Shown here: positions 54,598 through 64,000 of the stretch, one piece after another
Numbering within the stretch: position 1 is the first letter of the stretch
Layout: every line of letters begins with the position of its first letter
From: Ipomoea triloba
Lineage: Eukaryota > Streptophyta > Magnoliopsida > Solanales > Convolvulaceae
DNA length: 64,000 nucleotides
Assembly: GCF_003576645.1 (NCBI RefSeq)
Contig: NC_044930.1
Location: 14,242,524 to 14,306,523, forward strand
Direction of reading: 5' to 3'
Notes under the pieces: model-generated
Told to the model about the DNA's origin: nothing
Databases searched by the model: none
What the model saw: only the letters and a program-made list of their open reading frames with translations
Translations under genes and position numbers: made by a program

Positions 54598-56454
54598 TTA
54601 GTTTTTCACGCGCATTGCGCGAATGAAATAATGCTCAATGTTTATTTTTAAATAAGTATTTTCAAAGTATATCAATGCAAGATTATATATGAGATGTTCA
54701 TGCATATGTAATTGAATGTTAAATTTTTTTATTTAAATTGGTAATTCGAAGTTTATGAATGCAAGATAATATATGAGATATTTATTATAATTGTCACTAA
54801 AAAAATATTTGCTATTTTGTGAAAACGTTAAGTCGAAAAATGATAGTATAAATAAATACTACTTTTTCGTTTGAATTTCTCTAAGTCTTTTTAATTCTCT
54901 TTCGAGTAGCATTGTCATTGTCTTTATCTTCAGTACTTGTTTTTTTAAAAATTTATTTATTGGTATTTGGTAATGTGTCATGTGCAATTGAGTTATTGTA
55001 GTAGTATAGAGGGCTGTCATGCAATGAGATTATGATGTAGGAAGTTGTGGATTTGTCTCGTTGTGTTTGTATATATGACTGAGATTTAAATTATTGTACT
55101 AAGAACTCATGATCTTACATCATCTATTAATATTCGACAGTGGTAGTTTTTTCCATACGTGTTTCATGTGTTGTAAGATGTGTGTCATACATTCTCATGT
55201 GAAAGTATTGAACAAAATATTAATATTTATTATATTTGTAGAAGGTTAATGCATGAGTAGTACATTTTGTTCTAGTTTCATAACATGTTTACTTTATAGT
55301 AACAGCAATAACTTTGTAGGTAGTCCGAATACTGATGCTGCAATATGTCAAGTTTCATCAACAGTTTCTACCTCCATGTTGCACATGCTTATTTTGAAGT
55401 TCATATTTTTGGAATTAGTATGAATGAATGCAGTACTTGATTTTGTGTGTACATGTGTGTTTTCTATAAAAAAAATTTTGTTGATTTGATGCAAATCTTA
55501 GAATGCACACTGCTGCCTTTTCATCACAATGCATGTAGTTAAATAGTTTGTCACTTTAATTTGTGCATAAACATTTTTAAACAGTGGTTACATCTTATAT
55601 ACCAATTATTTTTATTGTCAAGATCGTAGTCTCAGCATCTTTTCAATGCATTAAGTGTGCCACAATGATCTATTTCCCTACATTGACATTTTTAATAATG
55701 AGTTTTAAATCAATTTATTGGGTTATTTGGATGTCTTCTTTGTTAACAAATCCTCCCTCAGTAGTTAATATGATTGGTTTAAAACTTTATTTTGAAAAAA
55801 AATTTCCATGTTATTAACATAATACTTGGTAAATAAATATATAACATTATTTTTTAGTATAACTTTGATGTTTAATTACAAGATAGTGTAAAAAGAAAAC
55901 AATGAACAATGTAGTGAATATACCTAATTAATAAATTTGAAGCTAAGGAATCTTTGCATTGTAGAAAATATAAACAATATAATAATGAAATTATATCTCT
56001 TTTTAAATTATTTGATAATGAATATATTTTTTTTAATAAAGTCATTGTAAACATCGAATTATAAATTATTTTTTGTTGTAACTACTAATTTATTTAATTT
56101 AATAAGAGTAATAGAGTGAGACATTTACTTTTGAATTTGAATAATATACTCTAAGATATTCGTAGTATGTATATGTTCAATAATTATGCAATTTTGATTG
56201 GGATGAGGTTCGAACCTAAGACCTTACTTATACAAATTAATAGGTAAGTTAAAAGTTAACGGAATACTAACAGAAAAGAGAATATTTAACAGAAAATTTA
56301 ACGGATAATCATATAATTAAGGATAAATTAGGAAATCTCAAGGAAAAATATAAATCTAAACAATCTGAGCCATCCATTTGATTTAATAATTTAACCGCCA
56401 TTTTTTCTACCCATTATAGACCTAACTTTGTTTGGCTCTTATTAGTATAGTAGA
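54598..56454 (-). mobile_element. Non-autonomous Helitron, both ends present
   Basis: The 5' end at 56454 reads TCTACTATACTAATAAGAGC after an A. The 3' end at 54598 reads cgcgcaatgcgcg (hairpin), then tgaaaaaCTAA before a T. These are the TC start, terminal hairpin, CTRR end and A/T target of Helitrons. No Rep/helicase is encoded. The first about 400 bp match the Helitron at 39088. Confidence 0.85.
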
Positions 56455-56556
56455 TATATCAATATGATAGCATCAAATATTTTCTCAAATCTCAATATAC
56501 TTATCATGTATGTAACACAAAATGAGTAAATAGATTGTTAAAATCTAGTAAAATTC

Positions 56557-56851
56557 TAGGGCCCTGTTTGATAAATAATCAGCCTATCAGTCAATTTTGA
56601 CTTATTTGACCACTATTAGTTGTTTGGTTAATAAGCTTTTTGTAACTCCAAAATACTAAAATTCAAAAGGCTACTCAAAGCAACCTTTTCAATTAGCTTT
56701 TTGAGAAAAGAATTTATACCAAACAGCTATCTGCTAACAGCTAATCTAGCAAACAACTTTTTACAATCAGCTAATGTTATCAACTAATCATACCTTCTAA
56801 CCCAATCAGCTAACCCAATTAGCTAACAGTCGTTTATCAAACAGGGCCTAG
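56557..56851. repeat. MITE of the tatcagctaat family, copy 3
   Basis: The ends tagggccctgtttgataaa and its complement tttatcaaacagggccta are nearly perfect, so this copy shows the true family terminus. The body (gctaatgttatcaactaatc) matches copies at 16083 and 36865. Confidence 0.8.
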
Positions 56852-57327
56852 GTCTTTTTCCTTATTTCTTCTAGTAGTTTAGCTAATACGAATTAATATT
56901 GGAGTGTCCTCTTTGGTTCTTTATCAATTCGAACAAAAGAAGTGACAAAGACCCAAAATTTCCTTTGCAATTTTTTTTTTTTTAAATTTGTGGATGAAAA
57001 TTGTATAGTATAATGTGAAAGTATATAGAATGGGACTACACAAAGATTGATAAGGACTGTGTAGTAGTGCCAACAACACTATATTTTGGTATATTTTTAA
57101 ATGTGTGTTCCCCACATTCATCTGGACACAACCAGTAATGATCAGATCAGATCACATCATGTGTTAGAGGACTATATGAAAGAATTGATATTTTCCCAAC
57201 CTTATATCACAAACAGACCTTTGCACATGGCATTAACAACTATCTATGCCTAACCGACCTAAATAATTAAAATAAATTATTCTACTCGACACGCTATATT
57301 CATATTATGTAATATGCCATAAGAGGT
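56852..57327. other. Intergenic sequence
   Basis: No gene is seen; a T-rich tract lies near 56969-56985. Confidence 0.5.
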
Positions 57328-57606
57328 AATGACCGATTTAGTCCTTTGATTATATTGAAATCATCGATTTGGTCATCGACTATCATCCCTATTAAATTAA
57401 GTTCTCAAATTTAATAATATTATTCAATTTAGTCATCTGTTATTTTCCTACAGTTTAAATTGACAATCATCCTATGACTCAAATTAAATTGATAGGAGGA
57501 CGAAATTGTGTAAAATTTTTAAAGTTGAGGACTTAATTTGGTAATGATGATAGTCAATGACCAAATCAGTAATTTCGCTATAGTCAAGGAACCAAATCCG
57601 TCATTA
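57328..57606. repeat. Foldback MITE, Mutator-like arm family
   Basis: The left arm taatgaccgatttagtcctt...gatttggtcatcgactatca is complementary to the right arm over about 60 bp. No exact 9-bp duplication is left; the right side abuts the next foldback element. Confidence 0.65.
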
Positions 57607-57607
57607 A

Positions 57608-57869
57608 GAGCAAATACCTAAAATGGTTCATCGACTACAGCATAATTCACAAATAAGTTTTTGACAATCAAGTTTAGCAAATTAAGTTCTAAACTATTCA
57701 ATAAGGTCATCAATTATTTAATTCTTACTCAATAAAGTCCTCAACGAATGATTGATTTGTAAATTATTGGGTAAAATTAAATAGTTGAGGACTTAATTAA
57801 TAAACTTGATAATCGATAACTAATTTGTGAATTATGACATAATTGAGGAACTATTTTGAGTATTTACTC
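57608..57869. repeat. Foldback MITE, adjacent copy
   Basis: The ends gagcaaatacctaaaatggt and the complement of its right end (gagtaaatactcaaaatagt) are inverted over about 60 bp, beginning with the GAG terminus of this group. Confidence 0.65.
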
Positions 57870-57880
57870 AAACTCTATTA

Positions 57881-58520
57881 CTCTGTTTGGCAGAGCTTAT
57901 AGCTTATTTTAAGCTACTAATAAGCTATAAGTTCTGTTTGGTAATGTTCTCAAAATAAGCTAGTAGCTTAAAATAAGAGCTTATTTTGAAACGCTACTTG
58001 GAGTAGCTTTTCAAAATAAGCTATTAACTTTTTAACTTTTTTTCCATCTTTATCCTTATTATTTTAAATAAATGACATCCTTTACTCATCTCAATTAAAA
58101 CCCTTTTGACATTTTCTTTTTATTATATGTTTGGTTGTAATTTCAGTTTGGTATTTATGTTTGAAAATTAATTTTTGTATGAACTAATCTTATGAATTAT
58201 AAATATTTTTTTTACGTTATATATTTTCAAATATACGTTGTTACTTTATATTTTATTTAAATATATTGATTTCATTATTTTATATTTTAATATATAAACA
58301 AACCTATTTAAATTTAAAATTATTTAAATTGTATGAAGATGTCCTTTTTAGTCTTTTTACATTTATTAACTTATCAAAAAGTTAATTTTACCAAACACTT
58401 TTAAGCATAACAGCTAGCTTAACAGCTTTTCAGATTTCAGCTTCGAGCGTATAGCTTTTCAGTTTTCAGCTACTTTTTAGCTTTCAGCTACATTTTCAGC
58501 TAAGTTTGCCAAACATAGCC
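57881..58520 (-). repeat. Harbinger-like MITE, empty-site copy
   Basis: Read inversely (ggctatgtttggcaaactta...) it aligns with 22671-23734 along its whole length but lacks the 399-bp insert. The right part contains nested inverted copies of agcttattttaagctactaa. Confidence 0.82.
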
Positions 58521-58810
58521 TATGTTATAATTAATTAATAGACAAAATAAAAGATTAAAATGAATTATATGCTTAAATTTGTATATGGAAATATTACAGT
58601 GTCCACTTCTGGTGCCCTGGAAATGGAATTCTTGGCAGGCATCTTGAGACCTCCAGTTGCCATACTCATGCAATTTAGATGTAAGGTCGTCATAAACTGA
58701 TAACGGTAAACTATAAATTTATAAGGTACTTGGCAAACACATACAACTTTAGTGATTTAAGAGACAAATTATACTATAGATCATGATTCATATAATCATG
58801 ATTCACATTG

Positions 58811-58814
<4 letters not shown>

Positions 58815-58856
<42 letters not shown>
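58815..58856. repeat. (TA)n microsatellite
   Basis: About 21 TA units without interruption. Confidence 0.95.
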
Positions 58857-58859
<3 letters not shown>

Positions 58860-58863
58860 TACT

Positions 58864-58960
58864 AAGCCAAAGACTTTGTGGTCAAGCGGCATAGCTGTGA
58901 CCCTTCTAAGTGAGAGGTTACAGGTTTGATCCCCAGGGAATAAGAGATACTACATTGCTA
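58864..58960 (+). mobile_element. SINE family 1, partial copy
   Basis: gccaaagactttgtggtcaa (box A) and gaggttacaggtttgatccc (box B) match the family; the 3' part is lost shortly after. Confidence 0.65.
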
Positions 58961-59332
58961 AAAATTTATTTTTCATATATAAAAAGTTTTTTTTTAATGT
59001 ATTGAAAATTTATTTTAATGTAAAAATGGACATTCAGTGTACTAATAATGAATGAGCGAACATTATGTTCATGGTCAATGGTCCATGGTTGATGATATAA
59101 TGATTGATGTAGCCAATAGTCATACCATGAACCAGGGTTCACCTTGCATTGTAGACAATGTCCAAATTGATTTGACCAATGAATAGTAAATAAGATAGTG
59201 AAATGAGACAAAGGAGTATGTGTTCATTGTACGTAGACACGTAATCTAAAGATTGTTTTGAATCTAAGTTCACAATATAAGGTCGACCTTCATCCATGGT
59301 ATAATTGCATTATGAGGAATTAGTAAACCAGT

Positions 59333-59830
59333 TGTTATACAGTGGACCATGGTCCACACATCGCTATATGGATCATGATCGTCGAATGAAACTGTAGTAG
59401 AATTAAAATGATACTTTAATTTTACTATAATAAAATTAATTAGTGTGTGTAGAAAATGAAACTAAAAAATAGAACACATTGTTGTCAAATTAAATTGTGG
59501 TTTAATTAAAATGATACTTTAGTATTGCTATAATGAAACTACCGTACGTGGAAAATAAAACTAAAATCCATAACCATACAATAACATATATTATTGTTAA
59601 ATGACCGGAGGTGCAATTAAAATAATAATTCAACTTTACTATAATTAAACTAGTGTGTGTGAAAAATAAACAAAAAAATAGAACCCAAGCAATAATGTAT
59701 ATTATTAAGTGAAACTATTGCTATAATGAAACTAATGTTGAAGAAAAATAAAAGTAAAAACATAACAACATTATCAAATAAAATTAAAATGTAAATAAAA
59801 TGATACATATTTCCATGGTTCACAGTAAAA
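59333..59830. repeat. Repeat with gtggaccatggtccac terminus and about 120-bp degenerate tandem units
   Basis: It opens gttatacagtggaccatgg, like the left end of the element at 42804. From about 59395 to 59810 four degenerate units (attaaaatgatactttaatt, gctataatgaaact, agtgtgtgtgaaaa) follow. Limits on the right are approximate. Confidence 0.55.
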
Positions 59831-60086
59831 TTTGGCCACAACAAGGGCTAACATAATTTGATTCATTTCGAAGCTTTAGCTAGGCTAAGAGACTTATTAA
59901 TAACCAATTCAAACATGGACGTGTGTTGGTTTTCTTAACAATGATTCGGCCCACACAAAGAGAATTTCAATTCCCTAAAAAATGAGACCAAATTAAATTA
60001 AACACTCAAAAGAAACAGAAGAAAAACAGCCCATCCATATTGATGAATGGGGTGTGTAACTTGAATTGGTTTGGTCAGTGCCTTCT

Positions 60087-62266
60087 TCACTTATCATCAT
60101 CCTTCTTTTCTGCGGTATTGGCATTGTCCTCAACAGGCTGCCCAGTAGATATTGATGATGGTGTTTCATCTTTAGATGGATCCTTGAGAAATGGCACCCC
60201 ACTTTTGGACACAGAAAGTGGAATAGTGATAGGCTTATTATTATCTTCAGATTTGTACTTGTACCAAGAAGCCATCAACAGATAAACTGCAAAATTGATG
60301 GCACTAAGAACGGCCAAGAACCAGTAGAAGAAGTTGAGTTTGTTCTGGTCCAAATCATTACTCTCAAGCCACCCTCTGTGGGTGGACCCCACTTTCTTGG
60401 TGACGGCATTGATGACGTCAACAAACACGCTGCTCAAGAAATACCCAAAGGAGAGGGAGATCCAAGTGAAAGAAGTGGAGAGTGATCTCATCCCGGAGGG
60501 GGCTTCTTTGTAGAAGAATTCAAGCAAGCCAACCAAGGTGAACATGTCGGCGATCCCAAAGATGCCGTACTGGAAGCCGAGCCACAAGACGTGAATGGGG
60601 TGCAAAGGGTCCCTCAAGGAGTGGCGTTTCCGCTTGATCTCCACCAGGGCGGCCACGGCCATGGACACGACGGAGAGGACGAGGCCGACGCCCACGCGCT
60701 GGAGCTGGGTGATGCCGGAGGGGTGGTGGGTGAGGGTGCGGGCGAGTGGGACGAAGACGCGGTCGTAGAGAGGGATGAGGAGGGTCATGAAGAGGAGGGG
60801 GATCACGGGAACTGATGAGGGGGCCATCTTTATGGAGCCTAATTGGAGGTCCATTCTGTAGCCCTGGAGGACTGAGAAGGTTTGGAGTTGGGCTAGGCAG
60901 GTGTTCATTAATATGGTGCTGCCTATGATTGGTAGCATTCTTATTAGGACTTTCACTTCTTCTACTTGGGTCACTGTGCACACTGTCCATGGTGTTGTAT
61001 TATTTTCTGTAACAATTGCTGCCTTGTCCAAGAATCTGTAATTCATGAAGATAGATTTAGATATCTAACAATCAACCATTTATCACTAGGTTAAAATTAT
61101 AATTACAGGGTGTTAGGCTTGGCTCTTTATTGCCTCTCCCTAATCACATGGTATCGGGCTTGACCCTTATTGGCTCTCCCCAAACAATTCCCTTCCTAAC
61201 ACAGTAAGAGATCAAACACTTATCACTATATCAAAAGGTATAGTTAATAGAGAAGGAGCAACTTTAATTTATTTTCTTATACACCACATGTTTTTGAGAA
61301 CCAGGGTGCTCGATTTGACCATTTATTAGTCTCCATCCACCAATTTTCCTAGCCACATGGTGCTGGATTTGGCCCTCTACTGGTCTCGGCCTACCAATCT
61401 CCCTAGCCACATGGAGTTAGACTTAGTCTTTACCGACCTCCATCCAACACCACATGGTGATGTGGCTTGACCCTTACTCGCCTCTACCCCTCGTCCTAGC
61501 ACGAGTCAAAGATAAATGGTTCATCACTATGCCAAAAGTTATAGCTAGTAGTGAACTCGCACAACTACTTTATTTACTTATATCATCAAACATTTTCAAG
61601 AGTTCGGCTGAATTTAGCCATTTACCAACATTTATCCACTAATACCCCTAAACACATGGTACTGGACTTGGCCTTAACAGGCCTGGCCTCCACCTAACAC
61701 GATCACAGACATCAAATTGGATGGCTGCCCCCTTTCAATATAGTTCTTACGTACCTAAACTGGTCAGTGTGTAAAAGCTTTTCTTCTTCCACATAGCTGC
61801 TTGATCCTTTGTCCTCCATCTCATACAATTCACCATCATTTTCTGGTAATCTTAGCTTTCGGTTCTTTATTGACACAAAAATTACCTGCATATATGCAAA
61901 CATATATATACCCAAAAGTAAGTACGTGCTCCTCCAATCCATATATTATACGGAGTAATTGTTATAATCATGTGACCTGTAGGTCTTATTTATGACTACC
62001 AAATAAAAGCTATAGCCGGTAGTTAAGGCTCAACTTTATTTCCTTATGATATCATCAACACATCTTCGAGAGACAAAGTGCTAGACTTAACCTTTCATCT
62101 ATAATAGTCTAACAATCCCCTAGTCATCTATTGCTGGACTTGATCCTTAGCTTTACTGGCCTCCGCCCAACAAATAACACAATAATATATAAAGAAATAC
62201 ATATAGATGTTCTTGGCTATATATGCAGCATATTTAGAAGTTAGAAGGAAGCTAAGGTGAGTGATG

Positions 62267-62301
<35 letters not shown>

Positions 62302-62737
62302 TAACCTGAATAATTCTCAAGAGCGGACCGCCGCCGGGAGTTTGAAGGCGGTAGAAAGGCTTTCCGGCGGCGAGGACGGCGAAACCGACGATAACACCAA
62401 CGACGGAGATGAGAAAACCAACCCACCACCAGCCCTTCTCGGTGGTGAGCCAGACAATGAAGGTGACGCCGATGGTGGCGCCGGCGGTGGTGCTGAACAA
62501 GAGGTAGTTGAAGTAGCTTGCAAAGGCCTTGGCCTCTTTGGGATGTGTGTGGTCAAATTGGTCGGCGCCAAGTGCTGGGAGTGCACCCCTCACCCCACCA
62601 GACCCCAATGCCAATGCACAAAGGGAGACATAGAAGAGGAGTGCTTTGTTACCCTCCATGCAACTTCCCTTGTTGTTGGTACACACTTCTGGTTGTAGGC
62701 TTGTGAATCTTGCTTGGATTGTCATCAATATCAATGC
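60087..62737 (-). CDS. NPF: NRT1/PTR family (NPF) transporter, 3' part of the gene
   Basis: Proton-coupled membrane transporter of the POT/MFS fold; NPF members carry nitrate, peptides, hormones or glucosinolates across membranes. Exons on the minus strand: 62737-62306, 61885-61755, 61035-60087, with GT-AG introns and agreeing phases. The 1512 bases give 503 residues and a TGA stop. Family text includes ALALGSGGVRGALPALGADQ, the central loop after LPENDGELYE, and LEFFYKEAPSGMRSLSTSFT near the C-terminal helices. About the first 80-120 residues, including the ExxER motif of helix 1, are missing: the first visible exon starts at an acceptor, so the remaining exon or exons lie past 64000. The sequence resembles the NPF4 group, but substrate cannot be told. 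The tail is acidic/basic and hydrophilic. Confidence 0.93.
61090..62190. repeat. Degenerate repeats of about 300 bp filling both NPF introns
   Basis: Three related blocks (about 61100-61450, 61460-61710, 61985-62190) share variants of cactatgccaaaagttatag, caactttatttccttatatc and acatggtgctggatttggcc. The second exon lies between them untouched. The family is not recognised. Confidence 0.6.
62271..62296. repeat. (TA)n microsatellite in an NPF intron
   Basis: About 13 TA units, 10 bp from the donor of the first visible exon. Confidence 0.9.
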
Positions 62738-62809
62738 CTAAATACACATCACAATCAACCTAACTTTAATTTGCATCACAATCATCTCAAGTGGAGTCAA
62801 TACTGACTC

Positions 62810-62892
62810 TTGTGCTTCAATAGATTGAGAAAGTAGTTATGAACAGATACTGCATTGTAATAGAGTTAGTAGTATTCAAAAAAAAAAAAAAA
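62810..62892 (+). mobile_element. SINE family 1, 3' half only
   Basis: gactcttgtgcttcaataga...ctgcattgtaatagagttagtag followed by a run of A matches the 3' end of 37855-38056. The missing 5' end is normal for incomplete reverse transcription. It lies in the intron upstream of the first visible NPF exon. Confidence 0.7.
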
Positions 62893-63154
62893 TCATCCTC
62901 AAGTATACGAGTGACTCGTCAAGATAGAAATGTAATATTAATTAGGAATTAAGTGTTTGTTACGAGAAAGTGTAAACTTTTTAATGAAAAATATAAAAGT
63001 ATTGTATTTTTTTTCAAAAATATTAGAAATACATACATTTTATTCATCATTAGTATTACATTTTTTCAATATAAATATTATATTTTCATATTGACCAAAC
63101 CCGTTTCATGGACAAGGATCTATAAGACGATCTCACACATATTTTTGTCAATCA

Positions 63155-63400
63155 TTATTGCATGGACCATGGTCCACACAGCTATGTGGATCATAAATAA
63201 AAAGTACATTTTTGTTAATATACTAAAAGTACATTATTTTTATACATAAAATACATTATTTTAGTATTGAAAGTACATTATTTTATATATACAATGAAAT
63301 AATGTACCTTCAGTACAAAAATAATATACTTTTAGTATAAAAAATATGTTCCTTATATTCATGGTCCACACAGCTATGTGGACCATGATCCACACAATAA
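63155..63400. repeat. Palindromic MITE of the ggaccatggtccaca family
   Basis: The left arm (ttattgcatggaccatggtc...cacagctatgtggatcat) and right arm are inverted copies over about 100 bp, and each end is itself nearly palindromic. The core repeats actaaaagtacatta in both orientations. Confidence 0.8.

Positions 63401-64000
<600 letters not shown>

Noticed and set aside
60520..60990. Proline/histidine-rich 156-codon minus-strand frame
   Set aside because: It overlaps the NPF last exon in another frame and reflects that exon's GC-rich codon use.

Overview
The window is nuclear DNA of a flowering plant, most likely a eudicot. The evidence is two intron-containing genes of typical plant families, AT-rich intergenic sequence, long (TA)n tracts, and remnants of plant Athila, chromovirus, Ale-type copia and L1 elements. 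Several short repeats and an Au-like SINE would fit a solanaceous or convolvulaceous plant such as Ipomoea, but the species cannot be fixed from the sequence alone.

Two host genes are well supported, both on the minus strand. One is a complete 12-exon pectin acetylesterase gene (12050 down to 6799); its splice sites are all GT-AG, the reading frame closes exactly, and it predicts 425 residues. The other is the 3' part of an NRT1/PTR-family (NPF) transporter gene (62737 down to 60087); its first exon or exons lie beyond the right edge. A possible two-exon gene start (25193-25302 and 31247-31367) would be split by a retrotransposon, and a broken piece of a polyamine oxidase gene lies at 23996-24213.

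Everything else is mobile or repetitive DNA, much of it nested. From left to right: an Athila-like Ty3 pol remnant with a solo LTR inside it (220-4690); a run of foldback MITEs (4767-7549), the last inside a pectin acetylesterase intron; an AT-rich stretch with SINEs, Harbinger-type MITEs and a 0.94-kb tandem repeat (12.3-23.7 kb); an LTR-like block and a CACTA terminus (24.2-24.8 kb); a structurally complete but nonsense-riddled chromovirus (25460-30939); a 5'-truncated Ty1/copia element (32.0-35.3 kb); a local duplication carrying MITEs (36.0-37.2 kb); SINEs, a (TA)n tract with one N, a 48-bp minisatellite and a Helitron 5' end (37.5-40.5 kb); a 5'-truncated L1 LINE (40.57-42.5 kb); a 22-bp palindromic minisatellite (42.8-43.1 kb); a very decayed minus-strand copia element with a nested MITE (44.2-47.0 kb); a poly(A)-tailed retrosequence with a 15-bp target duplication (49570-50247); a (TA)n-flanked minisatellite element duplicated in tandem (50.4-52.5 kb); Helitron ends and a nearly intact non-autonomous Helitron (54598-56454); and further MITEs, SINEs and (TA)n tracts to the right edge.

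The genes do not form a functional cluster. No operon-like system, CRISPR array, rRNA or tRNA gene was seen. The most informative content is transposon history: several exact target-site duplications, two internal empty-site comparisons, and families with several copies in this one window. Nothing here convincingly looks like a new multi-gene biological system.
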